From assembly GCA_964019155.1 (NCBI GenBank), contig OZ025242.1, positions 24,714,546 to 24,778,545 of the forward strand: a DNA stretch of 64,000 bases, in the 5' to 3' direction. The notes beneath the pieces were generated by a model. It ran no database searches and had not been told where the DNA came from. It saw only the letters and a list, made by a program, of their open reading frames with translations. The position numbers and the translations under genes are program-made. This stretch comes from Osedax fenrisi (taxonomy: Eukaryota; Annelida; Polychaeta; Sabellida; Siboglinidae). Of this stretch, positions 61,334-64,000 are shown piece after piece (position 1 is the stretch's first letter; every line of letters begins with the position of its first letter).

Positions 61334-61902
61334 CGAACTTTATCAACTACTGTTTAACTACAGGTTTTGTTGTTTGTAATATATTACATTGTATACAATA
61401 CGTTTGAATACACAATTATTTTATATTATAAATGGCTTAGAACATAATATGACATAATAGGACATACAAGAACATACTAGAACATAATATAACATAATAG
61501 TAGTATTAGTAACATACTAGTAGCAGTAGTACCAACATAACTGCTGTGCAATACTATACAGTCAATACGAGTGCTAGTCTATATATATATTCTATGCTAT
61601 AGGCTATAGCTATTTGATCTTAAGCACGAGTTATCAAATAAATGCTGCTGAAATTGTACACATACGATTACATTCTACGTAAAGTGCTATTTATAGATTC
61701 TATATAGAGAGCTAGTGAAAATAGTTACTCCGGGAATTCATCAGGCTGGCCCACATTTAAAACTAATTGGATTTCTATATACTACCACGATGTAGGTAGG
61801 TAACCGTATCAGATATCGAGCATTATAACACATTCTCGGGACTAGATTAGCTAGCTAGCATAAATTGTTGCCCAACACCGCCGGCAGGTGGCGTGATCTA
61901 AC

Positions 61903-62033
61903 CGCTGTAGTCGATGACCACGGACAGGATGAACACCTCCGTGTCATTCTTGCCTAACTCGTAGAACTGCTTAACGTTGCCACCGTCGTAGTCGGTCGTG
62001 AATATCTCGCTCGAAGAAAGGAAATATAGCTGT
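61903..62033 (-). CDS. E4: LRP-like protein, propeller P1
   Basis: Starts QLYFLSSSEIFTTDYDGGNV, a clear propeller blade (aromatic strand, then DxDGxNV turn). Acceptor AACAG is followed by ACAGCT, as in the equivalent P5 exon E36. Donor GCG|GTTAGA. Length 131 nt. Confidence 0.88.
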
Positions 62034-62413
62034 CTGTTTGAAGAGGGGCGAGGGGTGTAGGAGGGGTAGGGGAGAACATTAGATGTCACGTGATGTGCAA
62101 TGTTAATAGCAAGAATCAAGTATACGAACACATATAACCACACACACATATATATATATATAATAGGATAGAACACACGTTTTTAATTTATCTTTTCTCT
62201 CGTATTTTTATTTCTTCATTTCAAAATTCACAATTAGCCTAAAAATGCATCATATAAATACGTGAGTTTCTTTTCTTGGTTGATACCCTGTAATACACAC
62301 ACACATATATATATATATATTATTACTATATATTAATATTTAAATTATGATGAGTAACGATAATGTATTTTTTGTAAATGTAGCGTTGTTTACATATATG
62401 TAAATAACGAATA

Positions 62414-62433
62414 CGAAAGGCTATAGCCTTTCG
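62414..62433. repeat. Perfect 20-bp palindrome
   Basis: CGAAAGGCTATAGCCTTTCG in the E3-E4 intron. Confidence 0.85.
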
Positions 62434-62808
62434 ATATTATGTAATCGAAACAATGGCATGATACCGACAAATAAAGACAACCGTGTTCACCAATTCAATA
62501 ACGATTACTTATAATAAGTAGGTGAAAAGTAATGTCGTGAAAAGATGTTAGAAATAATAGATCATTACTTACGCGTTGTAGGTAAGTTGAGATGTAGGTT
62601 AAGTTATATACCTATTAAGTTATCCATTAGGTAATATAGTATACTATATTATAATGTAGTAGTATAGTAATGTAGTAGTGTAGTAATATAGTAATATAGT
62701 AATATAGTCATATAGTAATATAGTCATATAGTAATATAGTTATATATTAATTTAATTTGTAGTTAATCTATGCTATATAAATAGGTCAAGCGTTCGAGCG
62801 ACGTTAAC

Positions 62809-62971
62809 TTATATAGGCGATGTACGTTGAAGTCAAGAGAGTGAGCCGCGTGCATCGTCTTGTACGAGGACACAAGTTGCCCGTCCTTCGACGACAGGAT
62901 TAGAATCTCTACGTTATCGACGATGAAGATCAGACCCGCGTCGGAGTCCAACTCGTAGAATGTGCGTACGT
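62809..62971 (-). CDS. E3: LRP-like protein, propeller P1
   Basis: 163 nt between acceptor TCGCAG and donor ATAA|GTTAAC. It contains GLIFIVDNVEILILSSKDG, a blade with degenerate YWTD (FIVD), and ends in HRLYK. Phases are two bases in and two bases out, matching E2 and E4. Confidence 0.85.
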
Positions 62972-63475
62972 CTGCGATAGCCGGGGGCATAGGTTAGAGG
63001 TTAGTCGCATATTATATAATAATCATAATAATAATAATCAGATTGGTTCCTCGTAATAAATGAGAATGAACCCAGGTAGATATAGAAGTTCACTGAACTT
63101 ATCGAGATATCTACCTGTCAGAAAAAGTATAATCGGTTTAATTATCGATGTATTAAGTGTGTATCATGATTTAGTATATACACCGTGTATATAACCATGT
63201 AATTTCTTAAAATATTTGATATTATTATTTATCATATTTTAAATATTTTACTTTTAAGTTTCTATTTCATACTTGTTAAAAAGTACATAAATGCCTATAA
63301 GTATATCAAACACTGTAGTATTTCAATACATAAATGTTAATAAAAATGAATTTATATATATTTGTATATATTGTTTAAGGCAAAATTAAAAATTCTTTCG
63401 AATGCGGATTATACCTATATATTAATTACACTGGAAATATAGTTACTAAACATCTTCATTAGATGTTATACGTAC

Positions 63476-63554
63476 TTTTAGGGTAGATATTGGTTACGTC
63501 TTCTAGACTGTTCAGAGGAGCACTTTTTAGTCCCCTCCTAGTGCTGAATAGTAA
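63476..63554 (-). CDS. E2: LRP-like protein, propeller P1
   Basis: 26 codons and one base between acceptor TTACAG and donor AAAA|GTACGT. It reads LLFSTRRGLKSAPLNSLEDV, the LxFST form of a YWTD strand. Phase 0 in and phase 1 out match both neighbours. Confidence 0.82.
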
Positions 63555-63691
63555 CTGTAATGTCACGTGTTCGCTATTGTTATATAGGTAGTACCTATTA
63601 GGTACACTTTAATAACATCAATATGTGGGTGTGTTTAGTTCCTACGTATGTTTAGATACTATATGCATATTGCGTATTATAATAACCAGCC

Positions 63692-63745
<54 letters not shown>

Positions 63746-63879
63746 GAACAAAACATATAACCTCCTCGATAACTCTGAACGTATTCCATTAATAAAAAAA
63801 TAATATACAAGATATATATATATATATATATAATAAGTCATATACTTGATGACATCATAAGCCGAGAGTATTACGTAAC

Positions 63880-64000
63880 CCGTTGCAGAATGGGGTCGTA
63901 CTCGGGTTTACCGTTGACCGATGCCGGTAGAAGGACGTATCCGGTATCGTTGATGTCCAAGTGAACCTGTAGTATCGCCGTGTCTACGTAGTCGTTCTTC
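63880..64000 (-). CDS. E1: LRP-like protein, propeller P1, exon cut by window edge
   Basis: First exon visible, cut at the window end. It reads one leftover base and 40 codons, including LQVHLDINDTGYVLLPASVN, ending in phase 0 at donor CGG|GTTACG. The text fits an early propeller strand. Its acceptor lies outside the window. Confidence 0.75.

Larger units (their letters stand above)
60812..63475. other. Introns between E2 and E5
   Basis: Outside E3 and E4: G-runs near 60950, ACATAATAG-type repeats 61435-61500, TA runs, and TAATATAGTCATATAG repeats 62640-62750. No other exon supported. Confidence 0.6.
1..64000 (-). other. Interior of a giant LRP-like gene (58 exons)
   Basis: One gene covers the window and continues past both edges; neither start codon, signal peptide, membrane segment nor polyadenylation site was found. 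The 58 exons below were chosen by hand from both splice signals, protein resemblance and phase; joined, they give about 2,633 codons without a stop. Domain order is propeller-EGF four times, then three sushi modules, then propeller-EGF three times and the start of another propeller. YWTD-propeller proteins with EGF modules are cell-surface receptors or matrix proteins (LRP, LDLR, nidogen families); membrane location here is inferred. Exons stand out as GC-richer islands in AT-rich introns. Many blades lack a literal YWTD, so the protein is divergent. Confidence 0.88.

Overview
This is animal (metazoan) nuclear DNA. It is very AT-rich, packed with simple repeats, and carries short GT-AG-bounded exons, tRNA-derived SINEs, non-LTR retrotransposon pieces and small inverted-repeat transposons. 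The species cannot be named from the sequence; a marine invertebrate fits the repeat content, but that is inference.

One gene fills the whole window on the minus strand and runs off both ends. I trace 58 exons (E1 at 64000 to E58 at 180) that join in a single uninterrupted frame of 7,901 nt, about 2,633 codons, with every splice phase matching. It encodes the inside of a giant extracellular protein of the LDL-receptor-related (LRP) type: seven complete YWTD beta-propellers or parts of them (P1-P7), each closed by a six-cysteine EGF-like module, and the start of an eighth (P8). No LDL-receptor class A repeats lie between the units. Tandem propeller-EGF units without LDLa clusters recall the LRP5/6 ectodomain, which has four. 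After the fourth EGF module the series is broken by three six-cysteine sushi (CCP) modules.

Layout from gene 5' to 3' (right to left): P1 64000-60302 and EGF1 58431-58565; P2 57425-51359 and EGF2 50341-50487; P3 49107-41631 and EGF3 40461-40604; P4 39904-34626 and EGF4 32874-32999; sushi 1-3 at 31848-30488; P5 30179-21846 and EGF5 20738-20902; P6 19445-10718 and EGF6 9979-10119; P7 9345-5538 and EGF7 4926-5072; P8 (start) 3591-180. Every EGF and sushi exon is bounded by phase-1 introns.

The introns hold the rest: a complete tRNA-Ser(TGA) gene on the plus strand, a SINE family (two copies in inverted orientation beside a splice donor), a TTAA-flanked MITE nested in a SINE, a 217-bp hAT-like MITE with an 8-bp target duplication, a 430-460 bp MITE family, three LINE fragments plus a short fourth tail, and many minisatellites. 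Several minisatellites begin exactly at splice sites and have copied the donor or acceptor many times. A second oddity is the donor consensus: 42 of the 58 donors have T at position +3 (GTT) instead of A or G.
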